In this document: positions 46,440 to 55,696 of the stretch, piece after piece
Numbering within the stretch: the first letter of the stretch is position 1
Layout: the number at the start of each line of letters is the position of its first letter
From: Herbaspirillum sp. Sphag64
GTDB lineage: Bacteria > Pseudomonadota > Gammaproteobacteria > Burkholderiales > Burkholderiaceae_D
Reading direction: 5' to 3'
Assembly: GCF_014192645.1 (NCBI RefSeq)
Contig: NZ_JACHYE010000007.1
Span: 62,001-126,000 of the forward strand
Length of the DNA: 64,000 nt
Notes under the pieces: model-generated
Told to the model about the DNA's origin: nothing
The model's input: only the letters and a program-made list of their open reading frames with translations
Database searches by the model: none
Translations under genes and position numbers: made by a program

Positions 46440-47855
46440 ATGGCAAGGACGGCCGCAGAGGTTTTGAAGTTGGTAAAAGACAATGAAGTCAAGTTCGTTG
46501 ATTTCCGTTTTGCTGACACCCGGGGCAAGGAGCAACACGTTACTGTTCCTGTTTCCCACTTTGACATCGACAAGTTTGAATCCGGTCATGCATTTGACGG
46601 TTCATCGATCGCTGGTTGGAAGGGTATCGAAGCGTCGGACATGTTGCTCATCCCCGATCCAAATACCGCCAACATCGACCCGTTCATGGAAGAAACCACA
46701 TTGTTCATGCAATGTGACGTGATCGAGCCGTCCGATGGCAAGGGTTACGACCGTGACCCACGCTCCATCGCCAAGCGCGCTGAAGCCTACCTGAAGTCCT
46801 CCGGCCTGGGCGATACAGCCTACTTTGGTCCAGAACCAGAATTTTTCATTTTTGATGGCGTGCGTTGGGGCGCTGACATGTCCGGTTCTTTCGTCAAGAT
46901 CGACTCGGAAGAAGCTTCCTGGAGCACCGGTGCCAAGCTCGAAGGCGGCAACACTGGCCATCGTCCTACCGTCAAGGGCGGCTATTTCCCGGTTCCCCCA
47001 GTCGACAGCTTCCAGGACATGCGTTCGGAAATGTCGCTGATCCTCGAATCCCTGGGTATCCCGGTTGAAGTGCACCACCACGAAGTGGCTGGCGCAGGTC
47101 AAAACGAACTGGGCACCAAATTCTCGACACTGGTTGAGCGCGCTGACTGGACCCAGACACTGAAATACGTCATCTGGAACGTTGCTCACACCTATGGCAA
47201 GACTGCAACCTTCATGCCGAAGCCACTGGTTGGCGATAACGGTTCCGGTATGCACGTTCACCAATCGGTCTGGAAAGACGGCAAGAACCTGTTCGCAGGC
47301 GACGGCTATGCTGGTCTGTCCGAGTTCGCACTGTTCTACATCGGCGGTATCATCAAGCACGCCAAGGCACTCAACGCGATCACCAACCCAGGTACCAACT
47401 CCTACAAGCGTCTGGTTCCAGGTTTTGAAGCACCAGTGAAGCTGGCTTACTCGGCACGTAACCGTTCGGCATCGATCCGTATTCCTCACGTTGCGAATCC
47501 TAAGGGCCGTCGTATCGAAACCCGTTTCCCAGATCCACTGGCAAACCCATACCTGTGCTTCTCGGCACTGCTGATGGCAGGTCTGGACGGCGTGCAAAAC
47601 AAGATCCATCCGGGCGAAGCTGCTTCCAAGGATCTGTACCATCTGCCACCAGAAGAAGACAAGCTGATCCCAACCGTCTGTGCATCGCTGGAAGAAGCGC
47701 TGGATGCACTGAACAAGGATCGCGAATTCCTGACCCGTGGCGGTGTGTTCACCGACAGCATGATTGATGCCTATCTGGACCTGAAGGGCCAGGAAGTGCA
47801 ACGCTATCGCATGACCACACATCCGATCGAATTCGACATGTACTACTCGCTGTAA
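46440..47855 (+). CDS. glnA: Glutamine synthetase type I
   Basis: The 471-aa product assimilates ammonia into glutamine. Family motifs include F-D-G-S-S-I-A-G-W (about residue 54), [12 protein letters not shown] and N-R-S-A-S-I-R-I-P. The regulatory tyrosine that is adenylylated lies in K-D-L-Y-H-L-P (Y400), so the beta-class GSI control is expected. Length matches E. coli GlnA (469). AGGAG precedes the ATG by about 6 bases. A strong terminator separates it from ntrB, though read-through could still link the three genes. Confidence 0.98.
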   Translation: MARTAAEVLKLVKDNEVKFVDFRFADTRGKEQHVTVPVSHFDIDKFESGHAFDGSSIAGWKGIEASDMLLIPDPNTANIDPFMEETTLFMQCDVIEPSDGKGYDRDPRSIAKRAEAYLKSSGLGDTAYFGPEPEFFIFDGVRWGADMSGSFVKIDSEEASWSTGAKLEGGNTGHRPTVKGGYFPVPPVDSFQDMRSEMSLILESLGIPVEVHHHEVAGAGQNELGTKFSTLVERADWTQTLKYVIWNVAHTYGKTATFMPKPLVGDNGSGMHVHQSVWKDGKNLFAGDGYAGLSEFALFYIGGIIKHAKALNAITNPGTNSYKRLVPGFEAPVKLAYSARNRSASIRIPHVANPKGRRIETRFPDPLANPYLCFSALLMAGLDGVQNKIHPGEAASKDLYHLPPEEDKLIPTVCASLEEALDALNKDREFLTRGGVFTDSMIDAYLDLKGQEVQRYRMTTHPIEFDMYYSL

Positions 47856-47874
47856 TCGTCGGTCGAGACTGGAG

Positions 47875-47903
47875 AAAAAAGGGAAGCTTGCTTCCCTTTT
47901 TTT
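47875..47903 (+). terminator. Terminator of glnA
   Basis: AAAAAAGGGAAG (47875-47886) pairs with CTTCCCTTTTTT (47891-47902) over a 4-base loop. Confidence 0.88.
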
Positions 47904-47999
47904 ATACCAGTCTTTGCAGCAGGCTTGCCCGGTTCTTGCTAGTACAGGAGGATGCCGGCAAGTGTGTACGGTACCGATGAACCGGTTGGAATACAAAGC

Positions 48000-49073
48000 A
48001 TGAAAACTACGCTACCTTCCCTTGAGGGCCTTGATCTGCTGGCATCGGCGGTCATCATTCTGGATGCCGACGGTGGCATCGTCTATGCCAATGCCGCGGC
48101 AGAAAATCTGCTTGAGAGTTCCTTCAAGGTACTGTCACAGCAAAAGCTCAGTGAACTGTTCGTCAATGGTGAGGAGCTTGCTACGCTGTTTTATCAGGCC
48201 GTCGCGCATCAGTTCGCCGACAAGCGTCTTGATCTCGCCCTGGAGCGCAGTGGACGTGAGCCGTTACAGGTGCATACCATTGTCACGCCTTTGCACAGCC
48301 CGGACACGCCGGTATTGCTGGAGCTGCGTGAAAACGTGCAGCAACTCAAACTCGATCGCGAAGAGCGTCTGCTTGATCAGAGTCAGGCCAACAAGGAACT
48401 CATCCGTAATCTCGCGCATGAAATCAAGAATCCGCTGGGTGGTATCCGTGGCGCCGCGCAGTTGCTGGAACTGGAGTTGCCTGAACGTCACCTGAAGGAG
48501 CTGCGCGAATATACCCAGGTCATCATTAAAGAGGCTGATCGCCTGCAAACGCTGGTAGATCGCTTGCTGGCACCGCATCGCCGCCCGCATATCGTGGGTG
48601 ACGTCAATATCCATGAAGTCTGCGAGCGGGTACGCAGTCTGGTATTGGCAGAGTTTCCGAATGGCCTCACGATTCGGCGTGACTACGATTTGTCGATTCC
48701 TGAATTTCGTGGTGACAAAGAACAATTGATACAAGCCCTGCTCAACATCGTACATAACGCCGCACAGGCATTGGCAGAGAGGATTCGCGCTGGTGATGCC
48801 GAGTTGACTTTGCAGACCCGTGTCACCCGTCAGGTGACGCTGGCCAAGGTGCGTTATCGCCTGGCACTAGACTTGCATATCATCGACAACGGGCCCGGCA
48901 TCGCTCCCGAAATTCAGGACCGCATCTTCTATCCTCTGGTATCAGGCAGAGAAGGAGGAAGTGGTCTGGGACTGACGTTGGCACAGACTTTCGTACAACA
49001 ACACATGGGGGTGATTGAATGCGAAAGTCGGCCTGGGTGTACGGACTTCAGAATTTTGATTCCGCTACCCTGA
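48000..49073 (+). CDS. glnL: Nitrogen sensor kinase NtrB (GlnL)
   Basis: The 357-aa cytoplasmic kinase has an N-terminal PAS domain (about residues 8-115), HisKA with phospho-His H140 in L-A-H-E-I-K-N-P-L-G-G, and an HATPase domain (N-box I-V-H-N-A-A-Q-A-L, G-box G-S-G-L-G-L-T). It lacks membrane segments, as NtrB does, and would be controlled by PII. ATG 48000 begins just before the PAS domain; the ATG at 47952 directly abuts an AGGAGG and is less suitable. ntrC follows after 98 bases. Confidence 0.95.
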   Translation: MKTTLPSLEGLDLLASAVIILDADGGIVYANAAAENLLESSFKVLSQQKLSELFVNGEELATLFYQAVAHQFADKRLDLALERSGREPLQVHTIVTPLHSPDTPVLLELRENVQQLKLDREERLLDQSQANKELIRNLAHEIKNPLGGIRGAAQLLELELPERHLKELREYTQVIIKEADRLQTLVDRLLAPHRRPHIVGDVNIHEVCERVRSLVLAEFPNGLTIRRDYDLSIPEFRGDKEQLIQALLNIVHNAAQALAERIRAGDAELTLQTRVTRQVTLAKVRYRLALDLHIIDNGPGIAPEIQDRIFYPLVSGREGGSGLGLTLAQTFVQQHMGVIECESRPGCTDFRILIPLP

Positions 49074-49171
49074 TTATTTGTCATCAAGCTTGTGGGTCAA
49101 TCAAGGCGTAGGCCTCAAGCGATTAACCAAAACGCCGCAATGCGTAACAACATGCAGGAAACCACAAGACT

Positions 49172-50656
49172 ATGAAACCGATCTGGATTGTTGACGACGA
49201 CGAATCGATACGCTGGGTATTGGAGAAGGCCCTTGCGCGCGAAAATCTCGCCACGCAAAGTTTTTCCAGCGCACGTGACGCCCTGCAGGCTCTGCAGACG
49301 GATACGCCGCAAGTATTGGTTTCCGACATTCGTATGCCCGGCGCATCCGGCCTCGAATTGCTGCAAACCGTGAAGGCCCGTCACCCGGGCATTCCTGTCA
49401 TTATCATCACTGCCTTCTCGGATCTGGATTCGGCAGTTTCGGCATTTCAGGGTGGGGCTTTTGAATATCTGGCCAAGCCGTTTGATGTGGACAAGGCAGT
49501 CGAACTGATTCGCCGTGCCCTCGAAGAAAGCCTGCGCGAAGCCGATGTCGAGCAATCCGCCGCCAATACGCCGGAAATTCTCGGTCAGGCGCCAGCCATG
49601 CAGGATGTGTTTCGTGCCATTGGCCGCTTGTCGCAGTCGAATGTCACGGTGCTTATTACGGGGGAGTCCGGTTCTGGCAAGGAGTTGGTCGCACGTGCGT
49701 TGCATAAACACAGCCCGCGTGCCTCGCAACCATTCGTCGCGCTCAACACGGCCGCAATTCCAAAAGATTTGCTTGAGTCGGAATTGTTTGGGCATGAGCG
49801 GGGCGCCTTTACCGGTGCACAGGCGATGCGTCGCGGTCGCTTCGAACAGGCTGAAGGCGGTACCTTATTCCTCGATGAAATTGGGGACATGCCGCTGGAT
49901 TTGCAGACGCGCCTGTTGCGGGTGCTGTCGGATGGTCACTTCTATCGCGTCGGTGGTCATCAGTCGCTCAAGGCGAATGTGCGCGTGATTGCCGCGACGC
50001 ACCAGAATCTTGAGCAACGTGTGCGTGAAGGCTTGTTCCGGGAAGATTTGTATCATCGCTTGAACGTGATTCGTCTACGCTTGCCTAGCTTGCGCGAACG
50101 TAGCGAAGACATTCCGATTCTGGCGCGCCATTTCCTGACCCAAAGTGCACGTCAACTCGGTGTTGATGCCAAGCGTCTGTCACCGCAGGCAATGCAGTTC
50201 CTGTCGCAGCTGGAGTTGCCAGGCAACGTCCGCCAGCTGGAAAACCTTTGCAACTGGATCACCGTGATGGCACCAGGGCAGACAGTCGAGGTCAAGGATC
50301 TGCCGCAAGAACTGGTGGAGCAGCGTAACGCTGCGTTGCAGGCGACGACGGCACCCTTGGTATCAACGCCGTTGTTGGTGGGGGATGTCGCCTCGGCAGC
50401 AACCGTACACCAAGAAGCTGGTGGTGAGCACAGCTGGGTCAGTTTGCTGGAAGTGGAGGCAGCCCGGATGTTGTCCTCTGAGCGCCCGGAGGTGATGGAT
50501 CTTCTGGGGCGGCAGTTTGAGGCAGCGGTAATCAAAATCGCACTCAAGCATACCCATGGTCGCAAGAACGACGCTGCAGTGCGCCTTGGTATCGGACGCA
50601 ATACGATCACCCGCAAGATTCAGGAGCTGGGTATTGGCGGTGCCGAAGAAGACTGA
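49172..50656 (+). CDS. glnG: Nitrogen regulator NtrC (GlnG)
   Basis: The 494-aa sigma-54 activator has REC (phospho-Asp D52 in V-S-D-I-R-M-P-G), an AAA+ domain (Walker A G-E-S-G-S-G-K-E; sigma-54 contact loop G-A-F-T-G-A; Walker B L-F-L-D-E-I-G-D) and a Fis-type helix-turn-helix at the end (A-A-V-R-L-G-I-G-R-N-T-I-T-R-K). Its likely targets include the NtrC-like sites upstream of glnA. Confidence 0.97.
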   Translation: MKPIWIVDDDESIRWVLEKALARENLATQSFSSARDALQALQTDTPQVLVSDIRMPGASGLELLQTVKARHPGIPVIIITAFSDLDSAVSAFQGGAFEYLAKPFDVDKAVELIRRALEESLREADVEQSAANTPEILGQAPAMQDVFRAIGRLSQSNVTVLITGESGSGKELVARALHKHSPRASQPFVALNTAAIPKDLLESELFGHERGAFTGAQAMRRGRFEQAEGGTLFLDEIGDMPLDLQTRLLRVLSDGHFYRVGGHQSLKANVRVIAATHQNLEQRVREGLFREDLYHRLNVIRLRLPSLRERSEDIPILARHFLTQSARQLGVDAKRLSPQAMQFLSQLELPGNVRQLENLCNWITVMAPGQTVEVKDLPQELVEQRNAALQATTAPLVSTPLLVGDVASAATVHQEAGGEHSWVSLLEVEAARMLSSERPEVMDLLGRQFEAAVIKIALKHTHGRKNDAAVRLGIGRNTITRKIQELGIGGAEED

Positions 50657-50686
50657 CAAACCATCGTGAGTCATGATGGGTGTAAA

Positions 50687-50713
50687 AAGGCCGGCCGATT
50701 TAAGGCTGGCCTT
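50687..50713 (-). terminator. Terminator between ntrC and the O-GlcNAc-transferase-like gene
   Basis: AAGGCCGGCC (50687-50696) pairs with GGCTGGCCTT (50704-50713). A T run on the minus strand makes it best suited to the minus-strand gene, but it can serve the convergent ntrC as well. Confidence 0.76.
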
Positions 50714-50726
50714 CTCGTATGTTTTT

Positions 50727-53120
50727 CTAGTCGGAGATATCGATATGTGCCGGCTCCAGGCCCTTCAGGCGGCGTTCATGCATCGCGTGATAAGCCGACT
50801 CGATATGCCGGGTGAACTTACTGCTGTCAAACAATGGATAGCTCAGTCGATTTGTCGACAACCGAAGTTTGAAACTGGCGAGCAGTTCAGAATTGGACGC
50901 CAGCTGGATTGCCAGTGCTGCATATTCTTCGTTGCTGGTCGTAATTAGTTCTGGCAGACCAATCGCTGTCAATAGACTGGCAGCGACCCGGCTGGCGAAA
51001 GTATTTCCCTGTTTGGTAAGCACTGGCAAGCCGGCCCATAAAGCATCGCTGGCGGTGGTATGGGCGTTGTAGTTGAACGTATCCAGGAACAGATCGGCCT
51101 GACGATGACGCGCCAGATGCAAGGGGGCATCGAGCCGGGGAGCGAAAACGAGACGCTCAGCATTAATCCCGCGATCGCCAGCAGCAACACGTAATGTCGA
51201 TGTGACACCTGGCGTATCTTCGAACAGCCACAGGACACTGCCGGGCACTTGATCCAATAATCGCATCCAGATATCAAAACAATCCGGAGTGATTTTATAA
51301 CTGCTATTGAAGCAGGCAAAGACAAAACCTTGCTCCGGTAGGCCTAGCTCAGCTCGGCTGAAGATGTTGTCCGCAATCTTGCGTGTGCGGTCATTGACCT
51401 GGTATGAATGTGGCAGGCGGACAATTTTTTCTGAATAAAAACGACTCAATTCCGGAGGAATCACTGTTGCATCGGCAATGATGTAATCCATATAAGGCGC
51501 GCCGACCGTTCCAGGATAACCCAGGTAACTGACCTGAAGCGGTGCCGCGCCATGCGCAAAGATACCCATTCGGCTTTGGGTCGTATACCCCTTTAGATCA
51601 ACGGCAATGTCAATGCCAAGAGAGCGCGACAGGGCGACGATCTCCTGGTCGCTTTTTTCTCTGACATCAATGAATTGATCTACTGCAGTGGTAATGCGTT
51701 GGCGTGCGCTGTCTTCAGAGGGCGCACCAAAAGAAAAGGCAATGATCTCAAAGCGTGTGCGGTCATGCAGTTCAAACAGCTCCATGATCAGATGTGCAGT
51801 TGCATGTTGATGCAGATCAGCCGAAAAATAAGCGATTTTGATCCTGCTGCCTCTTGTCGCCGTTGGCCATGCGGTGCTATCGCGCTTGTCTGGATAGAGG
51901 GCTTGTGTATACCGTTGAGCGCATTGCATTTCGATCAGCGGATCGTCCGTGGTTGCCAATACAGCGAAGGGTTCGGCAGTATTGAAGTTCTCAGCGATCA
52001 ATGAATGCAGTTTGGCGACGTTACTGGTGTAATCGCGCCAGTCGCACAACAGTAATTTGCAATGGACCCAATTCCCATATAACCAGTCCTGATCTGGTTG
52101 CACGGTGAGCGCCTGTTCATAGGCAACCAATGCTTCGTCATAACGTCTTTGCAGGGAGAGACTCCAGCCTTTCTGTAGCCATCCCGAGGCAGATTGTGGT
52201 TGCAGGGTGATCGCTTGCTCAAACGATGTCAACGCTTCCTGGGAGTGCTGCATTGCCATCTGGACCGCGCCTTTCGACATCCAGATGTCGGCGTCCGAGG
52301 GGGATATTGCCAACGCTTTATCCAAGGCGGTCAACGCCGCCTCATACCATCGCAATGCATAAAATACGTTACCACTTTCCTTCCATGCATCCGCCTGCGA
52401 TGGATCAATTTCCAGGGCTTTGTTATACGCGGCCAAAGCGTCGGTATAGCGCTCCAGTCTGCGCAGTGCGACGCCATAGTTGAACCAGGTCTCTGCCAGA
52501 GCAGGGTTCAGCGAGAGCGCTTTTTCATAGGCGCCGACGGCTGCCTGGTAACCTTCCAGTTTGGCCAGTGCTGCGCCGCTGTTAGACCATGATTCAGCAT
52601 GGTCAGGTACCAATGCGAGCGCCTTGTCGTAAGCGGCGAGGGCATCCTGGTAACGCGCCATTTTGTAGAGGACAGTGCCGTAATTGACCCACGCCTTGGG
52701 GAATCGTGGTTCCAAAGCGAATACTTTTTCATAGCAGCTCAGGGCCTCTTCGTAGCGTCCGAGATTCGTGAGCGAGACACCGTAGTTGAGCCAGGCTTCA
52801 ACATGTCCGGGAGCTAGCTGGACGGCTTTTCTATGATGGGCGATTGCATCCTCGTCCTTGCCAACCTCGAGCAAGGCCTTGGCCAGATTGAAATGGAGGA
52901 AGTTGTTGTTGGCTTCAATGCTGATGGCTTTGCGAAACAGCTTGATGGCCTCTTGCTGATCATTGCGCATGGCCTTGATGACACCCAGAATATGCAGGGC
53001 ATCGAAGTTCTTGGCATGCATTTGCAAGATTTTCAGCAGAATCGGTTCGGCAGCATCCGGATTGCCTTGTTCAAAATATTGAAAGGCCTGGCCCAGCAAG
53101 GCATTGATTTGAGGATTCAT
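50727..53120 (-). CDS. TPR-containing SPINDLY/OGT-like glycosyltransferase
   Basis: The 797-aa product has about ten tandem TPR units (about residues 1-385, each with the W-x-x-x-G-x-A-L-x-x-L-x-x-Y-x-x-A-L pattern) followed by a GT41 catalytic region (about 430-790; R-I-K-I-A-Y-F-S-A-D-L-H-Q-H-A, Y-L-G-Y-P-G-T-V-G, and L-D-T-F-N-Y-N-A-H-T-T-A-S-D-A-L-W). This is the layout of O-GlcNAc transferases and SPINDLY O-fucosyltransferases, which modify Ser/Thr of proteins. The TPR part would choose targets. No substrate protein gene is adjacent, so the acceptor is unknown; flagellin or pilin are possibilities. Confidence 0.9.
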   Translation of the reverse strand: MNPQINALLGQAFQYFEQGNPDAAEPILLKILQMHAKNFDALHILGVIKAMRNDQQEAIKLFRKAISIEANNNFLHFNLAKALLEVGKDEDAIAHHRKAVQLAPGHVEAWLNYGVSLTNLGRYEEALSCYEKVFALEPRFPKAWVNYGTVLYKMARYQDALAAYDKALALVPDHAESWSNSGAALAKLEGYQAAVGAYEKALSLNPALAETWFNYGVALRRLERYTDALAAYNKALEIDPSQADAWKESGNVFYALRWYEAALTALDKALAISPSDADIWMSKGAVQMAMQHSQEALTSFEQAITLQPQSASGWLQKGWSLSLQRRYDEALVAYEQALTVQPDQDWLYGNWVHCKLLLCDWRDYTSNVAKLHSLIAENFNTAEPFAVLATTDDPLIEMQCAQRYTQALYPDKRDSTAWPTATRGSRIKIAYFSADLHQHATAHLIMELFELHDRTRFEIIAFSFGAPSEDSARQRITTAVDQFIDVREKSDQEIVALSRSLGIDIAVDLKGYTTQSRMGIFAHGAAPLQVSYLGYPGTVGAPYMDYIIADATVIPPELSRFYSEKIVRLPHSYQVNDRTRKIADNIFSRAELGLPEQGFVFACFNSSYKITPDCFDIWMRLLDQVPGSVLWLFEDTPGVTSTLRVAAGDRGINAERLVFAPRLDAPLHLARHRQADLFLDTFNYNAHTTASDALWAGLPVLTKQGNTFASRVAASLLTAIGLPELITTSNEEYAALAIQLASNSELLASFKLRLSTNRLSYPLFDSSKFTRHIESAYHAMHERRLKGLEPAHIDISD

Positions 53121-53428
53121 CGGTCTATTCGGCGGCAGATATTTATATCGGTAGTGGCGGCATGACGTCTAACTGGCGGCAAAAAAGCTAGATCCGCGTC
53201 TATTCAGTGCAGGATTATATAGGGTGGCAGCATCCAATTCGACTCGGGAGACGTTGATTGAGTCGACTACTGTGTTGATTGAGATTTGGCGTCGTTACCA
53301 CATTGAGCGGTGGACGAACGGTGGACAAGAGGGGGAGGCGATGACGGTGGTAAAGCTGGGGCCAGTCATCAGGTCATCAGGTCGGCAGGGCTGAGCCTGC
53401 CGACGCAGCTGGTATCACCCAGGGTGGG
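53121..53428. other. Spacer with hairpin downstream of the MHS transporter
   Basis: No gene is supported. GTCGGCAGG (53381-53389) pairs perfectly with CCTGCCGAC (53396-53404), placing a terminator-like hairpin without a clear T run 25 bases past the minus-strand transporter stop. A minus-strand TATAAT at 53214-53219 may belong to the promoter of the TPR gene. Confidence 0.45.
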
Positions 53429-54718
53429 TTAACGTATTTTCAGGCGGTAGCGTGCTGCCAGCGAAGCAAGCAGGCTGAGCGCCGCACCGACGATGACGAA
53501 AAAGCTGACCGACAGCTTGTTGCCGGTTGCCTGGATCAGCCAGGTGATGATCAGACCGGCAAAGCCACCAAAGATCATGACAGCGATGTTATAGCTTAGT
53601 GACATACCGGTGCCGCGGGTTTGCACCGGAAAGACATCGGCCAGCAATGCAGGCAGGGCTGCGAAGTACATGGTCATCAGAATGCCGATGGCAATCTGCA
53701 GCAGAAGCAGATTGATAAAGCTTGGCGAGCCAGTCAAAAACACGAACATCGGATAAGTGAATAACAGGTACATCGCGCTACTGAAAATCAGAAATGGCGT
53801 GCGGCCATGTTTATCCGAGAGTTCGCCCACAAATGGCGATGCTACTGCCATGATCAGACCGGAAACCAGGGTCGCCACGTAGGATGACCATGCGGGCATG
53901 CCTAATTGCTTGATCGCATAGGTTGGCATATAGAGGGCAAGATAAACGGAGACGGTTGCCATGATCACGCAGCCAGTGCCAATCAGCAGGCGCTCCTTTT
54001 GCTCCCGAAAGGTGTCAGCGAGTGGTGTTGCAGTGCGTTCCGCGGTAGCAAATTCTGGCGATTCCTCCAGGCTGCGGCGAATGTACAGACCTGCGGGGCC
54101 AATCAGCAGACCGAACAGGAACGGCAGGCGCCAACCCCAGGAGTGCAGTTGATCGGGCGTCAGCAGACCATTGAGGCCGGCACCGAAGGCGGCGGCCATC
54201 ATCAGGCTCAAGCCCTGACTGGCAACCTGCCAGCTGGAGAAAAAACCACGACGATGTGGTGCATGCTCAACCAGAAATGCGGTGGAGCTGCCGAATTCTC
54301 CTCCGGCCGAAAAACCCTGTATCAGACGTGCCAATACGATCCCAGCTGGTGCCCAGAGTCCAATGCTGGCATAGGTTGGCATGAAGGCGATCAACGCGGT
54401 ACCCAGCGTCATCAACGCAATCGACAGCGTCAATGCTGCCTTTCGACCGACGCGGTCGGAATACGCACCGAGTATGACTGCACCCAGCGGCCGCATGAAA
54501 AATGACACGCCGAAGGTGGCAAAGGTCAGCAGCAGCGAGACCGTATCGTTATCAGTCGGGAAAAACAGTTTGGCGATCACGACCGCAAAGGCACCATAAA
54601 TCAAGACATCAAACCACTCCAATGCGTTGCCGATCGAAGACGAGATGACAGCACGCCAGGTTTGGGGGTGCAGCTTTTGTACTGCGCTGCTGCTGATTGC
54701 CGCTGAACCATTATTCAT
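53429..54718 (-). CDS. MFS transporter, metabolite:H+ symporter family
   Basis: The 429-aa product has about twelve membrane segments and the MHS features: W-F-D-V-L-I-Y-G in the first helix, R-P-L-G-A-V-I-L-G-A-Y-S-D-R-V-G-R-K between helices 2 and 3, and R-L-I-Q-G-F-S-A-G-G-E-F-G-S in helix 4. Relatives carry citrate, alpha-ketoglutarate, proline or shikimate with protons. ATG 54718 has GGGAG 6 bases upstream; the longer open frame is not used. The substrate cannot be decided from the sequence. Confidence 0.92.
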   Translation of the reverse strand: MNNGSAAISSSAVQKLHPQTWRAVISSSIGNALEWFDVLIYGAFAVVIAKLFFPTDNDTVSLLLTFATFGVSFFMRPLGAVILGAYSDRVGRKAALTLSIALMTLGTALIAFMPTYASIGLWAPAGIVLARLIQGFSAGGEFGSSTAFLVEHAPHRRGFFSSWQVASQGLSLMMAAAFGAGLNGLLTPDQLHSWGWRLPFLFGLLIGPAGLYIRRSLEESPEFATAERTATPLADTFREQKERLLIGTGCVIMATVSVYLALYMPTYAIKQLGMPAWSSYVATLVSGLIMAVASPFVGELSDKHGRTPFLIFSSAMYLLFTYPMFVFLTGSPSFINLLLLQIAIGILMTMYFAALPALLADVFPVQTRGTGMSLSYNIAVMIFGGFAGLIITWLIQATGNKLSVSFFVIVGAALSLLASLAARYRLKIR

Positions 54719-55037
54719 TTGTTCTCCCGGTATTGAAGTAGGGGTAAGTGCGAGGTCACTGTTTTGATGAGAATATGTCCCCTGAATCTTTGCTTCGTGT
54801 TGGTACTGAGACTGCGAATGCTCTAATGCACCAACATGAAGAGCGATGAGCATACGTGCAGGTATGCAACACTGTCAATTGTGCACTGCAATTTTGGTGC
54901 CATGGTTGCAGAACAGTGGAAGTGAGGGTATCGGCGGCAAGAGCAGTCGGTAAATGACATTTTTGTCATTCAAATGTCATGTTTTCTGCCAGTGCGTCTG
55001 GCTAGACTGAAGTTTTACTCATTTCTATCAGGCGACC
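54719..55037. other. Intergenic region with operator-like inverted repeat
   Basis: The divergent promoters of the transporter and the secreted protein lie here. AATGACA (54953-54959) and TGTCATT (54964-54970) form a perfect 7-bp inverted repeat, followed by a third TGTCAT half-site at 54975-54980. A TAGACT at about 55003 could be the -10 of the downstream gene. Confidence 0.45.
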
Positions 55038-55667
55038 ATGAATTCATCTCTCCGGAAGTTGTTGCGCACCAGTAGCCTCTCCATGCTGGTCATGTTGGCT
55101 GGCAGCTTGACTGCTGGCATTGCCTCGGCGCAAATGCCGCCAGCCAGTATCCGTGGTGCACTGCTGGCTGTGAACGGCGATACCTTGTTGGTCAAGCCCA
55201 ATATGGGCCAGGAGTTGAGTGTCAAACTGGATAAGGATGCGCGCGTCATTGCAGTGGTCAGTGCCAGTATTGAAGATATCAAGCCGGGAAGTTACATCGG
55301 CACTGCTGCCATTCCACAAGCGGACGGTTCGCAGAAGGCGCTGGAGGTACATATTTTCCCGCCGGCAATGGCTGGAACTGGTGATGGTCACCGCCCCTTT
55401 GATCTGGCCCCCAATAGCACCATGACCAATGGCAGCGTGGGTGACGTCGTCGCCAGCAGTGGGCGCACGCTGACCTTGAAGTACAACGGTGGTGAAAAGA
55501 AGATTCTCATACCCGAGAATGTGCCTATCGTCCGTTTTGAACCGGCGGAGCCTGCCTTGTTGGTGGTGGGTGCCAAGGTCATTGTCCGTGCCCGCAAAGA
55601 AACGAACGGCAGTTTCACAGCCGTATCCGTCATTGTTGGCAAGAATGGGGTGACGCCCCCCATGTAA
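55038..55667 (+). CDS. Secreted protein of unknown function, beta-rich
   Basis: The 209-aa product starts at ATG 55038. A signal peptide (L-V-M-L-A-G-S-L-T-A-G-I-A-S-A) is followed by two similar beta-rich halves: each starts with an A-S-I-R-G/G-D-V-V-A strand, continues with a T-L-x-V/L-K segment and ends with I-K-P-G/V-V-G-A-K turns. This resembles the DUF5666 small beta-barrel repeats, but I cannot confirm the family. The protein lacks cysteines and is predicted periplasmic. It is monocistronic and preceded by an operator-like repeat. Confidence 0.78.
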   Translation: MNSSLRKLLRTSSLSMLVMLAGSLTAGIASAQMPPASIRGALLAVNGDTLLVKPNMGQELSVKLDKDARVIAVVSASIEDIKPGSYIGTAAIPQADGSQKALEVHIFPPAMAGTGDGHRPFDLAPNSTMTNGSVGDVVASSGRTLTLKYNGGEKKILIPENVPIVRFEPAEPALLVVGAKVIVRARKETNGSFTAVSVIVGKNGVTPPM

Positions 55668-55696
55668 CCATGACGGGGCAGGGCTACTTGTATTGC

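Noticed and set aside
46602..47996. 464-codon open frame antisense to glnA
   Set aside because: Shadow of glnA caused by its codon use; it also runs through the glnA terminator.
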